From: JADJLQ01 sp964405735 | GTDB taxonomy: Bacteria; Bacteroidota; Bacteroidia; Chitinophagales; Saprospiraceae | Reading direction: 5' to 3' | Length of the DNA: 8,310 nt | NCBI GenBank assembly: GCA_964405735.1 | Contig: CAYOPD010000162.1 | Span: 1-8,310, forward strand | Shown here: positions 1 through 5,913 of the stretch, piece by piece | Layout: every line of letters starts with the position of its first letter | Numbering within the stretch: the stretch's first letter is position 1 | Notes under the pieces: model-generated | Databases searched by the model: none | What the model was told of the DNA's origin: nothing | The model's input: only the letters and a program-made list of their open reading frames with translations | Translations under genes and position numbers: made by a program

Positions 1-27
1 CTCCCTACTTAATTCTTCCTCTTTGAT

Positions 28-35
28 TACTTTTG
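28..35 (+). promoter_or_regulatory. Candidate Bacteroidota -7 promoter box for prs
   Basis: TACTTTTG matches the Bacteroidota sigma-factor -7 consensus TAnnTTTG and lies 18 nt before the ATG at 54. Transcription would begin near 40-43, leaving a leader of about 11-14 nt. No convincing -33 TTG is seen about 19 nt upstream, so the call rests on one box and its position. The box overlaps a possible TTG start codon at 33, which argues against that codon being used. Confidence 0.45.
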
Positions 36-53
36 ACCGATATACAACGAACC

Positions 54-980
54 ATGGTAGTCAAGATATTTTCAGGCACTCAATCCCACTATTTATCGGA
101 AAGAATCATGGCCGCTTATGGGAAACCCCTGGGCAATATGTCCCTGCAGCGTTTCAGCGACGGGGAGATGCATCCCATCATCAATGAATCGGTGCGCGGG
201 GCTTTTGTGTTTTTTATCCAGTCGACGGGCGCCCCGGTGGATAATCTTTTCGAAACCCTGATGTTTATGGATACCGCCCGGCGGGCAAGCGCGGAATACA
301 TCACTGCGGTGATCCCCTATTTTGGATTTGCGAGGCAGGACCGTAAAGACAAAAGCCGGGTACCCATCACCGCCAAGCTGATCGCCAACCTCCTTCACAC
401 GGCAGGGGCCAACCGGGTCATGACTATGGACCTCCATGCCGACCAGATCCAGGGTTTTTTTGATATTCCGGTCGACCACTTGCGCAGTGAGGCCATTTTC
501 AAACCCTTTCTGAAAAAACAATCCATGGATAATACCCTCTTTGCCTGCGCCGATGTCGGGGGAGTAAAAAGGGCCCGCAACTACGCCAAATCCTTCAATA
601 CAGACCTGGTGATCTGCGACAAGTCCCGCCAGAAGCCGAATGAGGTCAGTTCTATGACGGTGATCGGGGACGTGGAAGACAAGGATGTGATCCTGGTCGA
701 TGATATCGTGGATACGGCGGGTACCCTTTGTTTTGCGGCGGGCGCCCTCCGCGAAAAAGGAGCCCGGTCGGTCAAAGTGATCTGCACACACCCCGTGCTG
801 TCCGGTAACGCCTATGAAAAAATCGAAGAATCCTTCATCTCCGAGTTGATTGTGACCGATACACTTCCGATCAAAGAACATTCTTCCAAAATCAAAGTAT
901 TGTCCTCCGCCGAGTTATTTGCCAAAGCCATTGTGACGGTGCATGACCATAAGTCGATCGCGGCATTGTATAATGATTGA
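54..980 (+). CDS. prs: Ribose-phosphate pyrophosphokinase (PRPP synthetase)
   Basis: Makes 5-phosphoribosyl-1-pyrophosphate from ribose 5-phosphate and ATP in the cytosol, feeding purine, pyrimidine, histidine, tryptophan and NAD synthesis. The 308-residue product (from ATG 54) has the usual length of a class I enzyme. It opens with VKIFSGTQSHYL, typical of the N-terminus. The ATP-binding flexible-loop region FARQDRKDKSRVPITAK, the DLHADQIQGFF segment (usual metal/ATP-site region), the VGGVKRARNYAK segment and the PRPP-binding loop VDDIVDTAGT (about residues 215-224) are all present. The reading frame can be extended to a TTG at 33, but that codon lies in the probable promoter and adds residues not expected in the family, so ATG 54 is preferred. 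The stop codon overlaps the first unit of a heptanucleotide array. rplY follows in the same direction but has its own promoter box. No missing motif or frameshift is seen. Confidence 0.96.
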   Translation: MVVKIFSGTQSHYLSERIMAAYGKPLGNMSLQRFSDGEMHPIINESVRGAFVFFIQSTGAPVDNLFETLMFMDTARRASAEYITAVIPYFGFARQDRKDKSRVPITAKLIANLLHTAGANRVMTMDLHADQIQGFFDIPVDHLRSEAIFKPFLKKQSMDNTLFACADVGGVKRARNYAKSFNTDLVICDKSRQKPNEVSSMTVIGDVEDKDVILVDDIVDTAGTLCFAAGALREKGARSVKVICTHPVLSGNAYEKIEESFISELIVTDTLPIKEHSSKIKVLSSAELFAKAIVTVHDHKSIAALYND

Positions 981-1027
981 GGTTAGAGGGCCGAGGGCAG
1001 AGGGCCGAGGTTAGAGGCAAGAGGGCA
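979..1027 (+). repeat. Tandem array of seven 7-nt units, consensus GAGGGCM/GAGGTTA
   Basis: Seven consecutive 7-nt units each begin GAGG. Two are GAGGTTA (979, 1007), two GAGGGCC (986, 1000), two GAGGGCA (993, 1021) and one GAGGCAA (1014). The array starts inside the TGA stop of prs and ends before the rplY promoter region. The constant 7-nt phase with variation confined to the last three bases points to slippage or unit conversion rather than coding sequence. It is purine-rich on the plus strand, and its function is unknown. A second heptameric array with a different consensus lies after rplY. Confidence 0.85.
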
Positions 1028-1077
1028 GAATTGCCACCACCCACCAAAATATTTTTCCATTTTCCCCAACCTTTTCA

Positions 1078-1085
1078 TATCTTTG
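1078..1085 (+). promoter_or_regulatory. Bacteroidota -7 promoter box for rplY
   Basis: TATCTTTG is an exact match to TAnnTTTG and lies 30 nt before the rplY ATG at 1115. The expected start of transcription is about 1090-1093, giving a leader of some 22-25 nt that is AT-rich and has no Shine-Dalgarno sequence. The -33 region is T-rich but has no clear TTG. The box also lies inside an upstream extension of the rplY reading frame, which supports starting the protein at 1115. Confidence 0.6.
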
Positions 1086-1114
1086 CCGCCCAATTAATAA
1101 ATTTTGCCTTCGTT

Positions 1115-1768
1115 ATGCAAGTGATTGAATTAAAGGCCCATCCCCGTGAATTGAACGGCACCCGCGGAGCCGCCGATGTCCGGGCAAAGTCCCTGGTACC
1201 CTGTGTGGTATATGGAGGAAAGGCCAACCAGCATTTTTCCATTGAACCCGCTGAGCTCAAGGCGCTGATTTACACCCCTGAATTCCGGATTGCCCAGTTG
1301 AACCTGCCTTCAGGCCCCCTGAAGGTTTTTGTGAAGGAGATTCAGTTCAACCCGATCACCGACCAGGTGGCCCATATCGATTTTATGGAGCTCGTGCCCG
1401 GCAAACAAATCGCGGTAGAGGTACCTGTAAGGCTTGAGGGATATGCCGTGGGTGTTAAAAACGGGGGCAAACTCAACCAGCGCATCCGCAAAATCAAAAT
1501 CAGCGCAAATCCCGAACAACTGGTGAATGAAATCACTGCCGATGTCACCAATATCGAATTGGGCACCACCATGAGGGTGAGGGATATTAAATTGCCTGAA
1601 GGAATCACCGTGGTCTCCGACGCGGCCATTCCCGTGGCTGCCGTCATCATTCCAAGGGCTTTGAAGGAGGAAGAAAAAGCAACCGCCACCCCCGCAGCAG
1701 GTGCCGCCCCCGCTGCCGCCGCTCCGGCTGCCGCTGCCCCGGCCAAAAAGGAAGCCGCCAAGAAATAA
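1115..1768 (+). CDS. rplY: 50S ribosomal protein L25 (TL5/Ctc general-stress type)
   Basis: Binds 5S rRNA in the central protuberance of the large ribosomal subunit. The 217-residue product is the long two-domain form. The N-terminal L25 beta-barrel covers about residues 1-90, including RAKSLVPCVVYGG, the usual VPxVxYGG signature. A C-terminal TL5/CTC beta domain follows, about residues 95-183, with ITDQVAHIDFMEL at the junction and NGGKLNQRIRKIKI after it. The last 30 or so residues are an Ala/Pro/Lys-rich tail, probably disordered and basic at its end. The frame is open upstream to 977, but that stretch translates the heptameric repeat and the promoter. ATG 1115 gives the expected start MQVIELKAH and is chosen. 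A strong terminator follows 48 nt after the stop. In many Bacteroidota pth sits next to this gene; here it does not follow. Confidence 0.95.
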   Translation: MQVIELKAHPRELNGTRGAADVRAKSLVPCVVYGGKANQHFSIEPAELKALIYTPEFRIAQLNLPSGPLKVFVKEIQFNPITDQVAHIDFMELVPGKQIAVEVPVRLEGYAVGVKNGGKLNQRIRKIKISANPEQLVNEITADVTNIELGTTMRVRDIKLPEGITVVSDAAIPVAAVIIPRALKEEEKATATPAAGAAPAAAAPAAAAPAKKEAAKK

Positions 1769-1816
1769 GCTCCTTCCTTTCTCAACAGAAAGCGAATAAT
1801 TTTTTTATAAAGATGA

Positions 1817-1852
1817 AAAAGAGGTCTTGCGAAAGTGAGATCTCTTTTATTT
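1817..1852 (+). terminator. Rho-independent terminator of rplY
   Basis: The left arm (1817-1830) and right arm (1835-1848) form a 14-bp stem closed by a GAAA tetraloop at 1831-1834. Three pairs are G-U wobbles and the rest are Watson-Crick. The stem ends in TTTT and is followed by ATTT. The left arm is preceded by A residues, so the hairpin may also work weakly on the other strand. It lies 48 nt after the rplY stop. Confidence 0.8.
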
Positions 1853-1857
1853 AGCGG

Positions 1858-1965
1858 TCAGCTGTGAGCTATCAGCTATCTGCTTTCAGCCATCAGTTAT
1901 CAGCTATCAGCATAGAGTTCATCCTAGATTGCTAATTGCTGATTGCTGATCGCTGATCACTGACT
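1858..1965. repeat. Inverted pair of heptanucleotide arrays (TCAGCTA units)
   Basis: Eight 7-nt units in phase run from 1858 to 1913, with consensus TCAGCTA (exact at 1872 and 1900; variants such as TCAGCTG, TCAGCCA and TCAGTTA). After a 17-bp spacer, five 7-nt units of the opposite orientation run from 1931 to 1965 (GCTAATT, GCTGATT, GCTGATC twice, ACTGACT). Arms 1886-1911 and 1938-1963 are complementary at about 21 of 26 positions, so a long imperfect hairpin with a 26-nt loop is possible. The element lies between the terminators of the convergent rplY and rnpB genes. No protein is encoded here. Confidence 0.85.
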
Positions 1966-1968
1966 ACT

Positions 1969-1976
1969 AAAAAAAA
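1969..1976 (-). terminator. U-run terminator at the 3' end of rnpB
   Basis: Eight A residues on the plus strand give eight consecutive U residues at the end of the rnpB transcript, directly after the 3' strand of helix P1 (1977-1987). A short palindrome, ACAGGCCTGT, lies in that strand. The local hairpin just before the U-run is weak, so termination may depend on P1 pairing with the 5' end of the RNA. Confidence 0.55.
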
Positions 1977-2421
1977 GGAAACAGGCCTGTAAGCCGGATT
2001 CTGTCACCCCGCCGAAGCGGGGGCATCTATCATTTATCTGGTTTTTAATTTCGCAATTAAAAATCCAGCTGCCTACCCTCCCTGGATGATGAATCAGTTG
2101 AACGGGCCGCTCAACTCTTCGCATTCCGAATAACGGAACGAAACCAAAGCCTCGGTCCGAGTCATCGGAAACAAAGAACCAGGGTTTACATGGCATTTCA
2201 ATTCACAAGGTTTATCCCGGGACTGATTTGCACCGGTCCCGCGTGCGCTCTTACCGCACATTTTCACCCTTACCACAGGTCACCCTATGGCGGTTGTTTT
2301 CTGTGACACTCTCTGTTTCCGGACTGTTCCGGAACCCACGGATTAGGTGGTGTGACGCCCTGCATTGTCCGGACTTTCCTCCCCGGGGTAAAACCCCGCA
2401 GCGATAGACCGGCCTGTATCC
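1977..2421 (-). ncRNA. rnpB: RNase P RNA (catalytic subunit), bacterial A-type
   Basis: Ribozyme that removes the 5' leader from precursor tRNAs. On the minus strand the 5' conserved block GAGGAAAGTCCGGAC lies at plus 2367-2381. The core GGTAAGGGTGAAA followed by GTGCGGTAAGAGCGCAC lies at 2243-2275, and CACAGAAAACAACCGCC lies upstream of it. The 3' signature ACAGAATCCGGCTTACAGG is at about 1985-2004. The ends pair as helix P1: 2411-2421 with 1977-1987, 11 positions with one mismatch. A P18-like hairpin with a UUCG loop is at 2007-2022. A 9-bp perfect AT-rich hairpin at 2042-2063 is probably a lineage-specific extension. The length of about 445 nt is at the large end of ordinary bacterial RNase P RNAs. 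The ends are inferred from P1, the promoter and the U-run, and may be off by a few bases. Short reading frames across this stretch are not genes. Confidence 0.96.
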
Positions 2422-2425
2422 TGAA

Positions 2426-2433
2426 CAAAGGTA
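2426..2433 (-). promoter_or_regulatory. Bacteroidota -7 promoter box for rnpB
   Basis: Read on the minus strand this is TACCTTTG, an exact match to TAnnTTTG. The first base of the inferred RNase P RNA (2421) lies 5 nt beyond the box, the spacing expected between a -7 box and the transcription start. Box and start were inferred independently (consensus match versus P1 helix), so their agreement supports both. The -33 position carries a T-run rather than a clear TTG. Confidence 0.65.
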
Positions 2434-2579
2434 ACCGCCGCCCGGCGTAAAAGGTTTCGGTTCGGACCATTTTGAAGCATGTACCTTTTTTATATATTTA
2501 AATTAAATATAAGTTATTGATTTATAAAATATAACACATATAATTAATAATTAATATATTGTGAAGCTTTTTAAGTCCT
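2434..2579. other. Divergent intergenic region with an AT-rich tract before the kinase gene
   Basis: This gap between rnpB (-) and the kinase gene (+) changes sharply in composition. 2434-2470 is GC-rich and lies upstream of the rnpB promoter. From about 2481 to 2565 it is almost entirely A and T. A perfect 8-bp inverted repeat, TATATTTA / TAAATATA with a 3-nt spacer, lies at 2493-2511. Repeated AATTAAT words follow at about 2541-2557. The tract must hold the kinase promoter, but no exact TAnnTTTG box was found. There is no Shine-Dalgarno sequence before the ATG at 2580. Confidence 0.5.
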
Positions 2580-5500
2580 ATGAAAGTTAATCCTGCATAC
2601 GTCGTCACCGGATTAATCAGCTGGATGGTACTTGGGTTCATCGGTTGGCATACCAATTCCGATCAATATGCAGGCTGGCTGGTCAAAAATGCCCAGAATA
2701 AGCTTGACAAAATGACCGGCCTGATCCGGGAAGAATCGGAATATGGATTCCGGGAAGCGGGTGATAACCTGAAAGCAAAAGATGTCCTCTTCCTGGCCTA
2801 TCATGCGGACTCCATGGTGTACTGGAATGAAAACAATATAGAACCTGAGCGGATCCTGGGCCAGGCTTCGTCTTGTTTCAGGGAATTCAACGGCATCTTT
2901 CATTATTTTGAAAAAAAGGCCAAGGACAGCCTGACCATTCTGACCGGAATTCCCCTGAGGGGCGTGTCGCAAAATAAACCACCGGTAAAATCACAGGCGA
3001 TCACCCTGAGTTCACCGGATCGAACGTTGGCCTGCCTTGCATTTATTGAGCGCAGGCTTCCCTCCTGGCTGGAATGGACGGCCTGCATGCTGGGACTGCT
3101 GGGGCTGCTTACGCTTTCGACCGCCGTGGTGAAATCAAGCCTCTACCTGGTTTCGAAACATAGATTGTTGACGGCCTTGCTCATATTCTGCGCCGGGATA
3201 TTTTCTTTACGTATTGCCAGCCTTATTCTGATGGGCCAGGTTGAGATCACGAGGATCCCCTTTTTCGATGATACGGTAAAACCTTCCCTGCTCAGTCCGA
3301 CCCTGGCCGACATGATCATCAACATTGGCCTGCTCTGCCTTCTGATCTGGTTTGTACGTGCACATATTCGTCCCTCCTATTTCAAACGCGAACAGGCCTT
3401 CTGGTCATTCGGCATCGCGGCGGTCAATTACTGGATGGTATACGTCACCGCCTACCTGATGGTACATATTTTCAAACAATTGGTGATGGGCTCGGGGCTT
3501 TCCTTTGATTTTGAATATATTTTTTACCTGGATATCCAAAGCCTGGTGGCCCTCACCGGCATCCTGATCCTGGCTATTGCGCTCTTTGTCCTGGACCTTC
3601 ACCTGATCAGAATCATCAGGCATCTGGGCATGTCGCCCGCGTACCGGTTGTCGGCCAATCTGGCGGGACTGGCGGGCATCGTCCCCCTGATCTATCTGCT
3701 GCCCGCTCATCTGCCCGTCCTGATGCTTCTTGCCCTTGCCGGGTACCTCACCCTGCTTGACCTCTTTGTGGATCATATCCGCCCACATGCCACCTGGTAC
3801 CTGACCTGGATGGTGACCGGATCTATATTGGTTTCGTCCCTGCTTTACCAGTTTCACATTGACAAGGAGCTCGAACAGCGGATCACCCTCGCCCGCCAAC
3901 TGAAAGAAGAGGTATTGAGAGTCAATCCCGATAAAGACCATATCGAACAGGCACTGCAAAACCAACTTTCTCGCCTGCAACCCGTGTCCCCATACCTGGC
4001 ATTGTATACCGTCAGGTATCAGCCGTACCGGATTCCTACCGGCTTTGAACCGCTGGCCGCCGGACTTTTCGAATACAAGGACCCTGGTGCCGACACGCAT
4101 TCGGTGTATGTATCCCTCGATCAGCAGGCGGGCTTTTACCTGACGAAAAAATCGAATCAGCTTTTTAAGGCTTTCTCTTTCTTCTCTTACATCTTCATTC
4201 TCTTTAACCTGATCCTGCTGATTTTCCACCTGATCAATCAGCGCATGCGGTGGTTTATATTGCCGGTATTCAGTTTTTTCCCGTCGCGGTTCACGCTGCG
4301 CTACCGGATCCAGCTGAGCATGCTGGGCATGAGCCTGGGTTCCTTTATCCTGATCGCGATTGTGATCATTTTTTACCTGAAAAGGACATCGGAAGGCCTG
4401 GCCCTGCCGGGATCCACGATCTCCTACCAGTCCCTGCAACACGAAATCAGCAGGGCGCTCAATACCAATATGGCCTTCAATCCCCATATTAAAATATACA
4501 ATACCGCCGGCATGCAAATCAACAGCGCCATACCCGAGCGCATGCCCTACCCGGAGTTTGAAGCCATCCACGCCCTCGACCGGCTGCCCTATCATACCAA
4601 TTCCTATCATGGTTATACCAAGATCACCCTGGACGGGAAGTCCTATTTTCTGGTTAAAAACAAAACCTATACTGAAACAAATACCAAACGCAGGCTCAAC
4701 GATATCCTGGGCACCCTGCTCAACGTATATGTATTCCTGCTGATTCTGATCGTCCTGATCTCCATCGTGGTCGCCAATTCCATCACCCGGCCGCTAACCA
4801 TCCTCAGCGACAAACTTAAACAGATCCAGATCGGCGGCAGCAATCAGAAACTCGAATGGAATCACGACGACGAACTGGGCGGCCTGATCCGCAACTACAA
4901 TGAAATGATCCAGGAGCTGGACCGGAGCACCCGGATGCTTGCCCTTACGGAAAGGGAGACCGCCTGGCGGGAAATGGCCAAACAAGTGGCGCATGAGATC
5001 AAAAATCCGCTCACGCCCATGAAACTGATCACCCAGCATCTCCAGAATTCCATAAGCAGGGCGGAACAGGAGGAGATTCCAAGACTCGTCAAAAGAGTCA
5101 CCCAGACCCTGATCGAACAAATTGAAAACCTGTCCAAGATCGCCTCAGAGTTTTCCAATTTCGCCAAACTGCCCGCCCCGGAAAATGAAAAACTGGTGAT
5201 GAATGAAGTGGTCACATCCACGCATGATCTATTCAGGAAACGGGAAGATATGGATATCCACCTCCGGGTACCCATTGATGAAATTTATGTATTCGCGGAC
5301 AAAAACCATGTGATCCGGGTCCTGACCAACCTGATCAAGAATGCCATCCAGGCTATTCCCGTGGGCCGCCGCGGCAAGATCGAAATCGTCTTGTACAAAC
5401 AGGAAGAAAAAGCCATCGTACAGGTTACGGATAACGGTTGCGGGATCCCCGAATCGATGAAAGACAAGGTCTTTTATCCCAATTTCACCACCAAAAATTC

Positions 5501-5663
5501 AGGCACCGGCCTGGGCCTGGCCATCGTACGGGACATTGTGGATTGTTGCAATGGGGCCATCTATTTTACCACGGCCGAAAACAAGGGCACTTCCTTTTAT
5601 GTAGAATTCCCCCTAATGCATATGGAGGACAATTTTAAGGTAGTGGAAAGAGTGAGTTTATAG
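2580..5663 (+). CDS. Large polytopic sensor histidine kinase, NtrY-like core with HAMP
   Basis: A 1027-residue inner-membrane histidine kinase that should sense an extracytoplasmic or membrane signal and phosphorylate a response regulator. About 12 membrane spans are read by eye: residues 7-23, 161-184, 197-220, 243-261, 274-298, 321-343, 359-375, 380-397, 405-424, 532-553, 577-600 and 713-731. Basic residues fall in the loops predicted to be inside. Outside loops are about 24-160, 425-531 and 601-712. HAMP follows at about 732-785. The H-box HEIKNPLTPMKL has the phosphorylated His at 805. The N-box is NLIKNAIQAIP (from 917), G1 is DNGCGIP (from 951), the F-box is FYPNFTTK (from 965) and G2 is GTGLGLA (from 975). 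All catalytic motifs are intact. The HEIKNPLTP form is typical of NtrY-family kinases. No response regulator adjoins it, so its partner is elsewhere. The signal is unknown; the N-terminal 730 residues match no domain I can name. Confidence 0.93.
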   Translation: MKVNPAYVVTGLISWMVLGFIGWHTNSDQYAGWLVKNAQNKLDKMTGLIREESEYGFREAGDNLKAKDVLFLAYHADSMVYWNENNIEPERILGQASSCFREFNGIFHYFEKKAKDSLTILTGIPLRGVSQNKPPVKSQAITLSSPDRTLACLAFIERRLPSWLEWTACMLGLLGLLTLSTAVVKSSLYLVSKHRLLTALLIFCAGIFSLRIASLILMGQVEITRIPFFDDTVKPSLLSPTLADMIINIGLLCLLIWFVRAHIRPSYFKREQAFWSFGIAAVNYWMVYVTAYLMVHIFKQLVMGSGLSFDFEYIFYLDIQSLVALTGILILAIALFVLDLHLIRIIRHLGMSPAYRLSANLAGLAGIVPLIYLLPAHLPVLMLLALAGYLTLLDLFVDHIRPHATWYLTWMVTGSILVSSLLYQFHIDKELEQRITLARQLKEEVLRVNPDKDHIEQALQNQLSRLQPVSPYLALYTVRYQPYRIPTGFEPLAAGLFEYKDPGADTHSVYVSLDQQAGFYLTKKSNQLFKAFSFFSYIFILFNLILLIFHLINQRMRWFILPVFSFFPSRFTLRYRIQLSMLGMSLGSFILIAIVIIFYLKRTSEGLALPGSTISYQSLQHEISRALNTNMAFNPHIKIYNTAGMQINSAIPERMPYPEFEAIHALDRLPYHTNSYHGYTKITLDGKSYFLVKNKTYTETNTKRRLNDILGTLLNVYVFLLILIVLISIVVANSITRPLTILSDKLKQIQIGGSNQKLEWNHDDELGGLIRNYNEMIQELDRSTRMLALTERETAWREMAKQVAHEIKNPLTPMKLITQHLQNSISRAEQEEIPRLVKRVTQTLIEQIENLSKIASEFSNFAKLPAPENEKLVMNEVVTSTHDLFRKREDMDIHLRVPIDEIYVFADKNHVIRVLTNLIKNAIQAIPVGRRGKIEIVLYKQEEKAIVQVTDNGCGIPESMKDKVFYPNFTTKNSGTGLGLAIVRDIVDCCNGAIYFTTAENKGTSFYVEFPLMHMEDNFKVVERVSL

Positions 5664-5913
5664 CCCTTCAGAAGGTTAACGGTCAGATCTCGTCAGGATT
5701 CAATAGTAGGCTATCTGAGCCCGATGGGTTTCATTCGCATCCCGTTAGGGATAGGATGTGGGTAGATGATTCGCAACCAGAAATTTCGTCCCAGACGGGA
5801 CGAGATTTACCATCTTTCAATTTTCTACCAACATAGAGTGCCTCCGGCACAGATCTTAAATAGCTGTTTTTCTTTGCTTTAAAGGAATATTTTTACCTTT
5901 TTGGTAAACTACT
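5664..5913. repeat. Gene-free gap with a cluster of short palindromes (degenerate intergenic repeat)
   Basis: No reading frame here looks real. The gap between the convergent kinase gene and minus-strand operon carries several hairpins: ATCCC-GTTA-GGGAT at 5739-5752, a 12-bp stem (one wobble) with loop AGAC at 5781-5808, and GTGCC-TCC-GGCAC at 5838-5850. The central hairpin is nested inside a wider inverted repeat, TGTGGGTAGA at 5757-5766 against TCTACCAACA at 5824-5833 (9 of 10 complementary). The layout of short hairpins joined by GGTAGA/TCTACC words resembles dispersed palindromic repeats I recall from Bacteroidota genomes. Copy number cannot be checked here. The 12-bp hairpin could also end kinase transcription, though no U-run adjoins it. 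A weaker inverted repeat, TTTACC/GGTAAA, lies at 5892-5908. Confidence 0.6.

Noticed and set aside
33..53. TTG start for prs giving seven more residues
   Set aside because: It lies inside the TACTTTTG promoter box, and Prs proteins normally begin close to VKIFSGTQ. ATG 54 fits better.
93..881. 262-codon minus-strand open frame across prs
   Set aside because: It is antisense to a clear enzyme gene, its translation has no recognisable domain, and it ends with the coding gene's own codon structure. Treated as a shadow.
977..1114. Upstream extension of the rplY reading frame starting at a TTG
   Set aside because: It translates the GAGGnnn repeat array and the promoter box into a sequence unlike L25. 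ATG 1115 gives the expected family start.
1858..1965. Possible CRISPR array
   Set aside because: The units are 7 nt long, directly adjacent, degenerate and in two orientations, with no spacers and no cas genes.
1957..2470. Several 60-80-codon open frames over the RNase P RNA
   Set aside because: The stretch is a structured RNA with the conserved RNase P blocks, so these frames are chance.
1769..2579. tRNA genes in the intergenic stretches
   Set aside because: No cloverleaf or conserved T-loop GTTCRAnnC arrangement was found outside the RNase P RNA.
3405..4610. 401-codon minus-strand open frame inside the kinase gene
   Set aside because: Its product is rich in Gln, Arg, His and Gly, the usual reverse image of a membrane-protein gene. 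It has no promoter and no domain.
5892..5908. TTTACC/GGTAAA hairpin as terminator for the minus-strand operon
   Set aside because: The stem is only 6 bp and AT-rich, and no U-run follows on either strand. Too weak to call.
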